Source of the DNA: Devosia sp. FKR38
GTDB lineage: Bacteria > Pseudomonadota > Alphaproteobacteria > Rhizobiales > Devosiaceae
Assembly (NCBI RefSeq): GCF_005222805.1
Contig: NZ_STGC01000005.1
Location: 2,561,256-2,625,255 of the forward strand
DNA: 64,000 bases
Direction: 5' to 3'
The notes below the pieces were generated by a model, which was not told the origin of the DNA, did no database searches, and saw only the letters and a list, made by a program, of their open reading frames with translations. This document shows positions 1-8,314 of this stretch, one piece after another. How positions within the stretch are numbered: the stretch's first letter is position 1; every line of letters begins with the position of its first letter. The translations under genes were made by a program, and so were the position numbers.

Positions 1-1429
1 GCGCCGCCTTGGCCGCTGCCTCGACCTCTTCCATGCTCGCATCCGGCTTGCCGAAGCGGATATTGTCGGCAATCGTACCGGCAAAGATCGTCGGCTCCTG
101 CTCGACATAGGCAAAACGCTGTCGCAGCTCGTCCAGCCGCACCTTGCGGATGTCGATGCCGTCGACAAGGATCGCCCCGGCGGCCACATCATAGAACCGC
201 TGCAGCAGCGACAGCGTCGTGGATTTGCCTGAACCCGAGGCACCAACCAGCGCCACCGTCTCGCCCGCACCCACCGTAAAGCTGAGATCGGTCAGCACCC
301 GCTCATAGCCGCTGGTCTGGTAGCCGAAATCGACATGCTCGAACGCCACCGTGCCAATCGCCGGCACCGGAAGGGCAATCGGCTCGGCCGGATCGGTAAT
401 GGTCGCGTCGGTGTCGAGGATTTCGGTCAGCCGCTCCATGGCGCCGGCCACGGTATTGAGAATGCCCATCACCTCGCTGACATTGGTCAGCGCGCCCGAA
501 GCCATCAGCGCATAGACCAGGAACTGCGTCAGCTGCCCGGCCGTCACCGTGCCGGCGAACACCGATCGAGCGCCCCACCACACCAGGAAGACGATGGCCG
601 AGGTGCCCAGGAAAATCACCATGCCCACCAGCACCGAGCGCGCGCCCAGCCGGCGCACTTCGGCGCGATAGCTGTCCTCGCTGCGCGCATTATAGATGCC
701 GGCCTGGTTGTTCTCCTGGGTGAAGGATTTGACGGTGCGGGTCGCGCCCAGCATCTCGGTCGCCATGGCCGACAGATCGGCAAGCGCATCCTGCGTCTTG
801 CGCGACAGGCCGCGCAGCCGGCGCGAAAAGGCGATCAGCGGCAACAACAGAGCCGGCGCGGCAATCACCACGGCCAGCGTCAGCACCGGGCTGGTGAGGA
901 ACATCATCACCAGCGCGCCGATGATGGTAACGATCGAGCGCAACGCCAGCGAGAAGCTCGACCCCACCGCCGAGCGGATCACCGCCACGTCGCCATTGAG
1001 ACGGCTGGTGAGCTCGCCCACCCGATTGGTATCGAAATAGCGCGCATCCAGCCGCAGCAGATGCAGGAACACCGCCTGGCGCAGATCAGCCAGCACGCGT
1101 TCTCCGATGACCGAGATGAAGTAGAAGCGGGCGCCGCTCGCCACCGCCATGATGGCGGCAATGCCCACGATCAGCCAGCCATAGCGACCGACATTTTCGA
1201 GGTTCTGCTCGATGAAGCCTTCATCGATCGCCCCGCCCAGCACGGCCGGAATGGACAATGAGGAAATCGCCGAGATCAAAAGGAAGACGATCGTCAGGCT
1301 CAGCCGCACTGGATAGCGCATGATGAACGGCGTCAGCCGCCGCAGGGGCTGCAGCTTGCGCACGGTCTGGACGGGCGGGGTGACAATCTGTTCAGGCTCG
1401 GCCTGCGCGGGAACGGCTTGTTCGGTCAT
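1..1429 (-). CDS. ABC transporter, fused permease/ATP-binding (MsbA-like exporter), partial
   Basis: The gene starts at ATG 1429 and runs off the left edge, so only the first 476 codons are present. It encodes a half-size type I ABC exporter. About 330 residues form the hydrophobic transmembrane domain, followed by a nucleotide-binding domain whose Walker A motif (GASGSGKST) lies near residue 393 and whose Q-loop region (YVEQEP) follows. The signature and Walker B motifs lie outside the window. Exporters of this class act as dimers in the inner membrane and move lipids or drugs outward. The substrate cannot be told from sequence. It is transcribed divergently from rpmE. Confidence 0.9.
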   Translation of the reverse strand, partial: MTEQAVPAQAEPEQIVTPPVQTVRKLQPLRRLTPFIMRYPVRLSLTIVFLLISAISSLSIPAVLGGAIDEGFIEQNLENVGRYGWLIVGIAAIMAVASGARFYFISVIGERVLADLRQAVFLHLLRLDARYFDTNRVGELTSRLNGDVAVIRSAVGSSFSLALRSIVTIIGALVMMFLTSPVLTLAVVIAAPALLLPLIAFSRRLRGLSRKTQDALADLSAMATEMLGATRTVKSFTQENNQAGIYNARSEDSYRAEVRRLGARSVLVGMVIFLGTSAIVFLVWWGARSVFAGTVTAGQLTQFLVYALMASGALTNVSEVMGILNTVAGAMERLTEILDTDATITDPAEPIALPVPAIGTVAFEHVDFGYQTSGYERVLTDLSFTVGAGETVALVGASGSGKSTTLSLLQRFYDVAAGAILVDGIDIRKVRLDELRQRFAYVEQEPTIFAGTIADNIRFGKPDASMEEVEAAAKAA

Positions 1430-1557
1430 TGTTGGGCTGCGCCACTCTTGTCGACATGGGGTCCGGAACCGCCGGGCCGCGCCACGTCTCGGATATAGGC
1501 ACAGCGCCCGCTTGGGGCAACCGCTTTGTCCGGCGTGAATTTGCCGCGCCGGTGCTC

Positions 1558-1586
1558 TTGCAGAGTGGCCATGCTTTCTGTATGAA
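1558..1586 (+). promoter_or_regulatory. Putative sigma-70 promoter of rpmE
   Basis: A TTGCAG hexamer (1558-1563) and a TATGAA hexamer (1581-1586) are separated by exactly 17 bp. They lie about 68 bp upstream of the rpmE start codon. Match quality is moderate and the call is inference from spacing and position. Confidence 0.4.
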
Positions 1587-1653
1587 GCCGCCAACAACAG
1601 ATTTCTGATGCTCTCCGGGCGCTGCGGCGCCCGTTTGATTTGAGGCGATACCG

Positions 1654-1875
1654 ATGAAGGCTGACACTCACCCGGACTACCACGTCATCACCGTGGTCAT
1701 GACCGATGGCACCAAGTACGAGACGCGTTCGACCTACGGCAAGGCCGGCGATACGCTGCAGCTCGACATTGATCCCAAGACCCACCCGGCCTGGACCGGC
1801 GGCACGGGCCAGCTGCTCGACCGCGGCGGCCGTGTCTCGCGCTTCAAGGAGCGCTTCAAGGGCCTGGGCATCTAA
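1654..1875 (+). CDS. rpmE: 50S ribosomal protein L31 (zinc-free type)
   Basis: This 73-residue protein matches the alphaproteobacterial L31 pattern throughout: an N-terminal [10 protein letters not shown], a central HPAWTGG motif and a C-terminal [12 protein letters not shown]. It contains no cysteine, so it is the C-minus form that does not bind zinc. L31 sits on the large ribosomal subunit and contributes to the bridge with the small subunit. It is a single-gene unit with its own likely promoter and a strong terminator directly downstream. Confidence 0.97.
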   Translation: MKADTHPDYHVITVVMTDGTKYETRSTYGKAGDTLQLDIDPKTHPAWTGGTGQLLDRGGRVSRFKERFKGLGI

Positions 1876-1900
1876 GCCAACCCGATACGAGAATACGAAG

Positions 1901-1928
1901 AACCCGGCCATTGTGCCGGGTTTTTTCT
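1901..1928 (+). terminator. Rho-independent terminator of rpmE
   Basis: A perfect 8-bp stem (AACCCGGC 1901-1908 with GCCGGGTT 1915-1922) is followed by a T-rich tail, 26 bp after the rpmE stop codon. Confidence 0.88.
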
Positions 1929-1971
1929 TGCCCGAGATCCCAATCGATCCGGGCTGGTGGGCAATCTAGGG

Positions 1972-2490
1972 TCAGGGACGGCCGAATGCAGCCTTGAGCC
2001 GCGCCAGCTGGTCGGCAATGCCATTGGCGGTGCCGGCATCGACGACCGCCATCTTGCCGCGCTCGAGCGTGTCGAACTGCATCACCCGATCAAACAGCCG
2101 GTCGCCCTTGTCGATATAGCTGCGCAGCGCCTCGGGCAGTTGCTCATAGCCCGGCCCGCCGCGTTCCGACGGCGTGGCGGAAAACTTCACCTTTTCCTTT
2201 TCGGAGCGGGCGTTTTCCTTGGTGATCTCACCTTCGTTGACCGCGCGCTGCAGCAGCAGCCAGGATGCCAGCTGCATCAGCCGTGTCGTCAGGCGCATGG
2301 ATTCGGTGGCATAGAGAAACGAGGCTTCGCGGCTCAGCACCCGGCTGTCGGCGCGACCATCGGCATCGAGGTAGCTCGCCACATCCTCGATCAGCGTCAT
2401 GCCCTCGCGATAGAGCGCATCAAAGCCACCCGCAGCCACAATGCGCGGGCCAATGGCGATGGCTGATCCGGTTTCTGTCACGTCTGCCAA
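1972..2490 (-). CDS. rcdA: RcdA-family protein (DUF1465), CtrA-degradation adaptor
   Basis: The product matches the DUF1465/RcdA family, with the characteristic stretch ESMRLTTRLMQLASWLLLQRAV in its central helix. In Caulobacter RcdA is a ClpXP adaptor that helps deliver the cell-cycle regulator CtrA and other substrates for degradation. I chose the TTG at 2490 (172 residues) because a GGGGAGA ribosome-binding site lies 7 bp upstream. The in-frame ATG at 2535 would add 15 residues that do not look conserved and has no clear ribosome-binding site. Upstream lie a minus-strand terminator and a perfect CtrA box. The exact function in this genus is inferred from the family. Confidence 0.85.
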   Translation of the reverse strand: MADVTETGSAIAIGPRIVAAGGFDALYREGMTLIEDVASYLDADGRADSRVLSREASFLYATESMRLTTRLMQLASWLLLQRAVNEGEITKENARSEKEKVKFSATPSERGGPGYEQLPEALRSYIDKGDRLFDRVMQFDTLERGKMAVVDAGTANGIADQLARLKAAFGRP

Positions 2491-2610
2491 GCAATTGTCT
2501 CCCCGCTTGTGGCGCCACAATAGGCCAATTGCCACCAGCCGTCATCGGTGTGTCGCCAACACGATGAAAAGAGACTGAAAAATCGGGGCGATAGCAAGGC
2601 TGCGGACCCC

Positions 2611-2642
2611 TGAAAAGAAAAAAGAGCGGTAAGAACCGCTCT
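2611..2642 (-). terminator. Rho-independent terminator, minus strand
   Basis: Read on the minus strand, a perfect 8-bp stem (2642-2635 with 2630-2623, loop of 4) is followed by a TTTTTTCTTTTC tail (2622-2611). No annotated gene ends just upstream of it. It lies 121 bp before the rcdA start and 445 bp beyond the end of the DUF1192 gene. Confidence 0.85.
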
Positions 2643-2705
2643 CGAAGTTAACAGGGAGGCGTCAAACAGAGGGAGAAACCACTCTGCAAAATCCAGAACA
2701 ATCTG
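2611..2705 (-). ncRNA. Candidate trans-acting small RNA
   Basis: This AT-richer intergenic stretch has the layout of a stand-alone sRNA gene on the minus strand. There is a CtrA box at 2746-2732, an AT-rich CTAATTAT that could be a -10 element just downstream, a start expected near 2705, and a strong intrinsic terminator ending at 2611. The predicted transcript of about 95 nt carries two single-strand-like pyrimidine motifs (CTCCCTC and GCCTCCCTG) that resemble the anti-Shine-Dalgarno motifs of alphaproteobacterial sRNAs. The boundaries are inferred. It could instead be a 3' extension of a longer minus-strand transcript. Confidence 0.35.
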
Positions 2706-2731
2706 AATAATTAGAGATTACCGAAAACAGA

Positions 2732-2746
2732 TTAATTGCACGTTAA
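2732..2746. promoter_or_regulatory. CtrA box (TTAA-N7-TTAA)
   Basis: TTAA at 2732-2735 and TTAA at 2743-2746 are separated by 7 bp, the exact full-length CtrA recognition spacing. The site lies 242 bp upstream of rcdA and directly in front of the candidate sRNA. On the plus strand it lies 150 bp upstream of a weak small open reading frame. Confidence 0.6.
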
Positions 2747-2896
2747 CAGGAGTCGATTTCTTAACCCTGCGGCTTGTCGATGCGTTGACCCCATTTGCCT
2801 CCCCGCTGACAAGACGGCAACTGCAGCAGTACCCCGACCACCGAGTCGCCGGGATCGCAGCGGCCAGTCTACTCTTCACCTTCTGCGGGATCCTCC

Positions 2897-3097
2897 ATGG
2901 CCAATCTGTCCGCCGGCATCGCTGCCAACCTTCTGATGGCCATGGTCGCTGCCGGCCCCGCCCTGTCGGCAATGCCCAAATCATCGACGGATGCGCAGGC
3001 GCAGCCGCGACGCCGCCAGGCAGCACACGACAGCTCAGCCCCCCAGGCTGGCCACACTGGCTTTGGCGCGGAAGCGCCGCGCGGCTTTAGCGCTTGA
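2897..3097 (+). CDS. Hypothetical small protein with signal-peptide-like N-terminus
   Basis: This open reading frame encodes 66 residues. The first 25 resemble a signal peptide: a polar start, a hydrophobic core (ANLLMAMVAAGPALSA) and small residues at a possible cleavage site. The remainder is Ala/Gln/Arg-rich with no motif I recognise. A GGGA sequence lies 9 bp upstream of the ATG. Third-position GC is only moderately high, and the end overlaps the convergent DUF1192 gene by 11 bp. The only support is codon use and the N-terminus, so it may not be a real gene. Confidence 0.25.
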   Translation: MANLSAGIAANLLMAMVAAGPALSAMPKSSTDAQAQPRRRQAAHDSSAPQAGHTGFGAEAPRGFSA

Positions 3098-3269
3098 AGA
3101 TCGACTCTGCCGCCAGGCGCGTCGCGTTCCGCGCTGTGATCGCGGCCTTGAGCCGGGCGATCTCGCCTTCCAGCAGGGCAATGCGCTGGCTGAGTTCATC
3201 CACCGACATAGTGTCGATCACCATGCCCACTTCATGGGCCTTGGGCGCCGTCCGCTCGTCTTCGTCCAT
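3087..3269 (-). CDS. DUF1192 family protein
   Basis: This 60-residue protein is acidic at the start and has a short coiled-coil-like helix (ELSQRIALLEGEIARLKAAI) with regular leucine/isoleucine spacing, the hallmark of DUF1192. The start at 3269 is favoured over an upstream ATG at 3296 because a perfect GGAGG lies 6 bp before it. The function of the family is unknown. In alphaproteobacteria it is often found next to a quinone oxidoreductase and the DUF1013 gene, as here. Confidence 0.82.
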   Translation of the reverse strand: MDEDERTAPKAHEVGMVIDTMSVDELSQRIALLEGEIARLKAAITARNATRLAAESIFKR

Positions 3270-3351
3270 TTTCGGCCTCCACCCTGTGCAATCCACGCCA
3301 GTCTAATCAACCGGACTTGCAGAGCAATCCGGCTTGCACCAGCATAGCAGC

Positions 3352-4365
3352 ATGAGCGCACAGACAACCATGCAATCCATAGCCATTACCGCCCCCGGCG
3401 GCCCCGATGTCCTGGCCGTCCAGCAGGCCCCTATGCCCGTCTGCGGCCCCGGGGAAGTCCTGATTCGCGTCGCCGCAGCCGGGGTCAACGGCCCCGACCT
3501 CGCCCAGCGCCGCGGCCACTACGACCCGCCCCCTGGCGCTTCGCCCATTCCGGGCCTGGAAGTCAGTGGCGAGATCGTCGAACTCGGCCAGGGCGTCACC
3601 AATTTCCAGCGCGGCGAACGCGTCATGGCGCTGACCAATGGCGGCGGCTATGCCCATTTCGTTTCCGTACCGGCTGGCCAGGTGCTGCCGGTTCCCAGCG
3701 GCTGGCTGCTGACCGACGCCGCCGCGATTCCGGAAACCTGGTTCACCATCACCCAGACCCTCGTCATGCGGGCAGGGCTGTCCACCGGCATGACCGTGCT
3801 CGTGCATGGCGCCGCCGGCGGCATCGGCAGCGCCGCCATCCAGATCGCCAGCGTCCTGGGCGCCCAATCCATCGCCGTCGTCTCGTCGCCCGCCAAAGCC
3901 GACTATGCCCGGAGCCTGGGCGCCATGGCCACGATCGACTATACGCGCGAAGATGTGGCCGAGCGGGCACTCGAGATCACCCTGGGCAAAGGCGTCGACC
4001 GCGTCGTGGACGTCGTCGGCGGCGCTATGGCCGAGCACAATATCAAAGCCTCCGCGCACGGCGGCCATATCGTCCAGGTCTCAACGCTCGATGGAGGCAC
4101 CGCGCCGGTATCGCTGCGCGGCATCATGGCCAAGCAATTGACGCTCTCTGGCTCCACACTGCGGCCGCAGAGCTCGGCGACCAAGGCGGCAATTGCCAGC
4201 CACATCCGCCGCCACCTGCTGCCGGCGCTGAGCAGCCACGGCTTCACCCGGCAAATGGTCACGGCCTATCCCTTCAACGCGGCCAATCGCGCCCATGCCA
4301 CCATGGAGGCGCGCAGCCACATGGGCAAACTGGTGCTGGTGACCCCGTTCGGCGCCACGCTTTAG
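3352..4365 (+). CDS. NAD(P)H-quinone oxidoreductase, MDR/zeta-crystallin family
   Basis: The product is about 337 residues of the medium-chain dehydrogenase/reductase superfamily without zinc ligands. The N-terminal GroES-like domain shows NGPDLAQRRGHYDPPPG and the Rossmann fold shows VHGAAGGIGSAAIQIA. Family members reduce quinones using NADPH in the cytosol. The start is uncertain: ATG 3352 and ATG 3370 are both possible and neither has a strong ribosome-binding site. It is divergent from the DUF1192 gene and precedes trcR by 143 bp, which includes a separate promoter for trcR. Confidence 0.85.
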   Translation: MSAQTTMQSIAITAPGGPDVLAVQQAPMPVCGPGEVLIRVAAAGVNGPDLAQRRGHYDPPPGASPIPGLEVSGEIVELGQGVTNFQRGERVMALTNGGGYAHFVSVPAGQVLPVPSGWLLTDAAAIPETWFTITQTLVMRAGLSTGMTVLVHGAAGGIGSAAIQIASVLGAQSIAVVSSPAKADYARSLGAMATIDYTREDVAERALEITLGKGVDRVVDVVGGAMAEHNIKASAHGGHIVQVSTLDGGTAPVSLRGIMAKQLTLSGSTLRPQSSATKAAIASHIRRHLLPALSSHGFTRQMVTAYPFNAANRAHATMEARSHMGKLVLVTPFGATL

Positions 4366-4398
4366 CGCCCAGACAGCCGGGGAAACGTGACATTGCCA

Positions 4399-4427
4399 TT
4401 GCGGATCGGGGCCGAAAACCATATATT
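4399..4427 (+). promoter_or_regulatory. Putative promoter of trcR
   Basis: TTGCGG (4399-4404) and TATATT (4422-4427) are spaced by exactly 17 bp, 81 bp upstream of the trcR start. The region between promoter and start would be an untranslated leader. Confidence 0.5.
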
Positions 4428-4508
4428 GGCTGCGTTCCCCCTCAGCACGAAGCAAAGAGGCGGAGCGGCCCGGAGGAAAACCGGCCGCGCCTGCAGGAGA
4501 GATTTATC

Positions 4509-5240
4509 ATGACCCAGCCACTGTTGATGCCCAAGGCCACCGCCGTCTGGCTCGTTGACAACACTGCGCTGTCGTTCGAACAGATCGCGGCCTTCTGCAC
4601 GCTTCATCCGCTGGAAGTCCAGGGCATTGCCGACGGCGACGTGGCTGGCGGCATCATGGGCGCAAACCCCATCCAGAATGGCCAGCTGACCCGCGAAGAA
4701 ATCGAAAAGGCCGAGGGCGATCCATCTTATCGCCTCAAGCTCAGCGAACCCAAGGTCCGCGTGGCCGCCGCCAAGCGCAAGGGTCCCCGCTACACCCCCA
4801 TTTCGCGCCGCAACGAGCGCCCGAACGCCATCAAGTGGCTGGTGCGCAACCACCCCGAGCTCAAGGACGCCCAGATCATGCGTCTGGTCGGCACCACCAA
4901 GTCGACCATCGACTCGGTGCGTGAATCCACCCACTGGAACGCTGCCAACCTCGCTGCCATGGACCCGGTGACCCTGGGCCTGTGCAGCCAGATCGATCTC
5001 GATCTTGAGGTCAAGCGCGCATCCAAGGGCGGTCCGGGTGTGGATGAGGCTGAAGAAGGCACGCTGCTGATGACGGCCGAGGAAGCCCTGGCCCGCTCCG
5101 GCTCCCGTGGCCAGAGCAGCGAAGATGGCGAGTTCGCCGCCAACGACCATCGCCCTGCCGAAGCGCAGGACGAGTTCGACGCCGACTCGGTGTTCTCCAA
5201 GCTCAAGTCCCTCAACGTCGACACCGACAGCGACAACTAA
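4509..5240 (+). CDS. trcR: TrcR/DUF1013 cell-cycle transcription regulator
   Basis: The 243-residue product matches the DUF1013 family strongly over its first 165 residues (MPKATAVWLVDNTALSFEQI, then NAIKWLVRNHPELKDAQI and LVGTTKSTIDSVR, a helix-turn-helix-like segment). In Caulobacter this family was named TrcR, a conserved transcription factor linked to cell-cycle genes. The C-terminal 75 residues are acidic and less ordered. An AGGAGAG ribosome-binding site precedes the ATG. The assignment of regulatory function here is by family only. Confidence 0.87.
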   Translation: MTQPLLMPKATAVWLVDNTALSFEQIAAFCTLHPLEVQGIADGDVAGGIMGANPIQNGQLTREEIEKAEGDPSYRLKLSEPKVRVAAAKRKGPRYTPISRRNERPNAIKWLVRNHPELKDAQIMRLVGTTKSTIDSVRESTHWNAANLAAMDPVTLGLCSQIDLDLEVKRASKGGPGVDEAEEGTLLMTAEEALARSGSRGQSSEDGEFAANDHRPAEAQDEFDADSVFSKLKSLNVDTDSDN

Positions 5241-5258
5241 CAGGATCTGGTCAGCGGA

Positions 5259-7109
5259 ATGGAAAACAACATCCTGCTGGCCATCTTCGTCCTGCTGGCA
5301 GCTAGTATCGCGCTGGTGCCACTTGCCAAGGCCGCTGGCCTTGGCACTGTCCTGGGCTATCTCGCGGCCGGCGTGCTGGTCGGCCCCTACGGCCTCCGCC
5401 TGGTGTCCGATACAGAGACTACGCGCCAGATCGCCGAATTCGGCATCGTCATGATGCTGTTCCTGATCGGCCTGGATCTGCAACCCCGCGAAATCTGGCG
5501 CATGCGCCACAAGGTTCTCGGTCTGGGCGTCACCCAGGTCATCGCCACGGCCGCGGTCCTCGCCCTGACGCTGACCCTGAGCGGGCTGACATGGAATGTC
5601 GCTCTCATCATCGGCCTGGCCCTGGCCATGTCCTCGACGGCCATCGCCATGCAGACCATCGAGCAGCGCGATATCACCACCACCGACACCGGCCGGGCCA
5701 GCCTGGCCATCCTGCTGGTGCAGGATGTCGCCATCATCCCCATTCTCGCCGCCATCCCGCTCCTGGCCATCGCTGGCAGTGGCGCGGCCATCGATGCCGA
5801 GGTCACCCAAGCGGTTCGCTCGCTCGATAGTCCCGTCGACTGGCTCATGCCCCTGTCCGTGGTCGGTGCCTTCGTTGGTGCCCTGCTGGCCGGGCGCTAC
5901 GTTGTCCGCCCACTACTGGGCTATGTCGCCCGCACCGAGGTGCGCGAAGCCTTCACCGCCATGGGCCTGGCCCTGGTGGTCGGCGCCGCCATGGTCACCC
6001 AGCTGATCGGACTGTCGCCGGCTCTGGGCGGCTTCATCGGCGGCGTACTGCTGGCCGACAGCGAGTATCGCCACGAGCTCGAGAGCAATTTGCAGCCCTT
6101 CAAGGGCCTGCTGCTCGGCCTGTTCTTCATCTCGGTGGGCATGTCGATCGACTTCTCCGTGCTGGCCACCGAGCCGGTTCGCATCGGCGTCCTGGTCATG
6201 GGCCTGGTCGTGGTCAAGATGGGCATTCTGTTCGCCCTCGCCTCCCTGTTCCGCATGCACTTTGCCGATCGCCTGCTGCTGGCCATGCTGCTGAGCCAGA
6301 CCGGCGAATTCGCCTTCGTGGTGCTGCAGCTCGCGCGCACCGAAGGCGCCATCCCCGCCGGGCAATATGACATCATGAGCGTGGCCGTCGCGCTGTCCAT
6401 GGTCACCACGCCGCTGTTGCTGCTGCTCTTCGACAAGGTGATTGCACCGCGGCTGGATGGCCGCGCCGGCCAGCGCCCGGGCGACACCATTGACGAGCAC
6501 CGCAAGATTGTCGTGCTGGGCTATGGCCGTTTCGGCCAGATCGTCACTCGCATGCTGCGCGCCCAGGGCTTTGAAATGACCCTGATTGACGATGACGCCG
6601 CCCAGATCGCCCTGGTCCGGCGCTTTGGCGTCAAGGTTTTCTATGGCGACGCCTCCCGCGTCGACCTGCTGCACGCTGCTGGTGTGGAAAAAGCCGAGCT
6701 GGTGGTGATCGCCGTCGGCGGCGCCGACCGCATCCTCACCATTGCCCGCAATGTTCGGCGCCACTTCCCCCATGTCGACATCGCTGCGCGCGCCGTTGAT
6801 CGGGGCCACGCCCACGAGCTGATGGCCCTGGGCGTCGAGATCTTCGAGCGTGAGACCTTTCTCTCTGCCATCAGCCTGGGCGCCAAGGTCCTGGTGCGGC
6901 TAGGCCACTCGCCCGAGGAGGCAACGCGCCTCGCCGAGGCCTTCGAGGCCCATGACAACCAGTTGCTGCAGGACAGTTTCTTCGTGCGCGAGGACGAAAC
7001 CGCCTATATCGGCATGGTCCGCAATGCCATGGGCCTGCTCAACCAGGCCATGAGCGCCGATCGGGCCGAGCCGCCGGTTGACAATACGCCGCCAAAGCGT
7101 ACCGATTAG
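5259..7109 (+). CDS. Monovalent cation:proton antiporter-2 (KefB/KefC-like)
   Basis: This 616-residue protein has an N-terminal Na+/H+ exchanger domain of about 12 membrane segments (residues 1-385) and a cytoplasmic TrkA-N/RCK domain from about residue 410, where the nucleotide-binding VLGYGRFGQIV is visible. This is the architecture of glutathione-gated or NAD-regulated K+ efflux systems. It would export potassium in exchange for protons at the inner membrane. It lies 18 bp downstream of trcR and may be co-transcribed. KefB cannot be told from KefC, and no KefF/KefG ancillary gene is adjacent. Confidence 0.9.
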   Translation: MENNILLAIFVLLAASIALVPLAKAAGLGTVLGYLAAGVLVGPYGLRLVSDTETTRQIAEFGIVMMLFLIGLDLQPREIWRMRHKVLGLGVTQVIATAAVLALTLTLSGLTWNVALIIGLALAMSSTAIAMQTIEQRDITTTDTGRASLAILLVQDVAIIPILAAIPLLAIAGSGAAIDAEVTQAVRSLDSPVDWLMPLSVVGAFVGALLAGRYVVRPLLGYVARTEVREAFTAMGLALVVGAAMVTQLIGLSPALGGFIGGVLLADSEYRHELESNLQPFKGLLLGLFFISVGMSIDFSVLATEPVRIGVLVMGLVVVKMGILFALASLFRMHFADRLLLAMLLSQTGEFAFVVLQLARTEGAIPAGQYDIMSVAVALSMVTTPLLLLLFDKVIAPRLDGRAGQRPGDTIDEHRKIVVLGYGRFGQIVTRMLRAQGFEMTLIDDDAAQIALVRRFGVKVFYGDASRVDLLHAAGVEKAELVVIAVGGADRILTIARNVRRHFPHVDIAARAVDRGHAHELMALGVEIFERETFLSAISLGAKVLVRLGHSPEEATRLAEAFEAHDNQLLQDSFFVREDETAYIGMVRNAMGLLNQAMSADRAEPPVDNTPPKRTD

Positions 7110-7135
7110 TACGGAACCCTCCCGGACTGATTTTC

Positions 7136-7903
7136 ATGCCCATCCTTGATCTCTATTTCGTCGCGGTCGCCGTGATCGCGGTGCTGATCGTCGGCCTGTC
7201 CAAGGCCGGCCTGCTGGGCAGTCTGGGCATGGTGGCCGTGCCACTGCTCAGCCTGGTGATGCCGGCGCGCGATGCAGCGGGCATGATGCTGCCGGTGCTG
7301 CTGGCCATGGATGCCATCGCCGTCTTTGCCTACCGTCGGGAGGTGGATTGGCGCGTCATTGCCATCATGCTGCCCGGCGCAGCCGTCGGCACCATCCTGG
7401 GCTGGGTGCTCTGGGCCTTCGTCTCTGATTCGGCCGTGCTGCTGTTCGTCGGCGTCGTCACGCTGCTGTTCATCCTCGACGCCATCCTGCCGCTGCGCAA
7501 AAAGCTCGAGGGCCTGCCGCCCTCGCGCCCCTGGGGCATGTTCTGGGGCGCCTTCTCCGGCTTCACCAGCTTCATCAGCCACACTGGTGGCCCGCCGTTC
7601 CAGATCTATGTGCTGCCCCAGCGCCTGCCGCCGGCCATCTATGCCGGCACCACGGCGGTCTTCTTTGCCATCGTCAACACCGCCAAGCTGATCCCCTACT
7701 TCTTCCTCGGCCAGCTCAACGTCCACAATCTGACGCTCTCGGCCATGCTCATCCCCGTGGGCATTGCCGGCGTCTTCATCGGTATCGCCTTGGTGCGCCG
7801 CATTTCCATGGCCCTGTTCTACCGCGTGGCCTATTGGCTGGTGTTCCTGCTGGCGCTCAAGCTGGTGTGGGACGGGGCGCGCGGCGTCTTCTGGGGCCTC
7901 TGA
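7136..7903 (+). CDS. Sulfite exporter TauE/SafE family protein
   Basis: This 255-residue, strongly hydrophobic protein has about 8 predicted membrane segments and the TauE/SafE pattern: a GLSKAGLLGSLGMVAVPLLS segment near the start, and GAFSGFTSFISHTGGPPFQIY in the middle, which is the duplicated family motif. Members move sulfite, sulfoacetate or other small anions across the inner membrane. The substrate is unknown. The gene begins 26 bp after the antiporter gene and could share its transcript. Confidence 0.9.
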   Translation: MPILDLYFVAVAVIAVLIVGLSKAGLLGSLGMVAVPLLSLVMPARDAAGMMLPVLLAMDAIAVFAYRREVDWRVIAIMLPGAAVGTILGWVLWAFVSDSAVLLFVGVVTLLFILDAILPLRKKLEGLPPSRPWGMFWGAFSGFTSFISHTGGPPFQIYVLPQRLPPAIYAGTTAVFFAIVNTAKLIPYFFLGQLNVHNLTLSAMLIPVGIAGVFIGIALVRRISMALFYRVAYWLVFLLALKLVWDGARGVFWGL

Positions 7904-7926
7904 TTCCCGCCCCATCTCCAGGCAAC

Positions 7927-7958
7927 AAAAAAGGGCCGCGGCTTCTGCCGTGACCCTT
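7927..7958 (-). terminator. Rho-independent terminator of the DUF465 gene
   Basis: A 12-bp stem with one mismatch (7931-7942 with 7947-7958) is followed on the minus strand by a run of six T (7932-7927). It lies between the convergent TauE and DUF465 genes and serves the minus-strand gene. Confidence 0.7.
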
Positions 7959-7986
7959 CATCCCTACCGGGGAATACTGCGCCGCA

Positions 7987-8160
7987 TTACTGTGTCATTG
8001 CAGAGAACTTGTAGAGTTCGTCCTTCACTTCGAGCTTCTTGCGCTTGAGTGCGCTGACCATCAGATCATCAGCCCGAGTACTCTGCATCTCGGCCTGGAT
8101 CTGGCGGTCCAACTCCTGGTGGCGCCGTTCGAGCGCCGCGATATGCCCTTCAGTCGTCAT
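7987..8160 (-). CDS. DUF465 (YdcH-like) small coiled-coil protein
   Basis: The 57-residue product reads as one helical hairpin (HIAALERRHQELDRQIQAEM, then DDLMVSALKRKKLEVKDEL), the pattern of the DUF465/YdcH family, whose role is not established. The start at 8160 is supported by TAGGAG 5 bp upstream. The upstream ATG at 8199 would add 13 residues with no ribosome-binding site. A second, divergently oriented DUF465 gene lies 154 bp away. Confidence 0.82.
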   Translation of the reverse strand: MTTEGHIAALERRHQELDRQIQAEMQSTRADDLMVSALKRKKLEVKDELYKFSAMTQ

Positions 8161-8314
8161 GACAACTCCTAGAAAGCTATGTGGACAAGCCATCGTCACA
8201 AATAATTCACGCGTTGTCGACTGCCCTTCTGGAGCCCACGGGAAATCTGGTGCAAATCACCGTGCGATCGGTTAACCAAGGGTGAGTTTTAGCCGTCTGG
8301 GCGGGTGCCGATCC

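Noticed and set aside
2718-3026. Minus-strand open frame of 102 codons near rcdA
   Set aside because: Trp/Arg-rich antisense composition, atypical codon use and no ribosome-binding site.
4362-5810. Minus-strand open frame of 482 codons opposite trcR and the antiporter
   Set aside because: Gly/Asp/Gln-rich antisense product. Both plus-strand genes are well supported.
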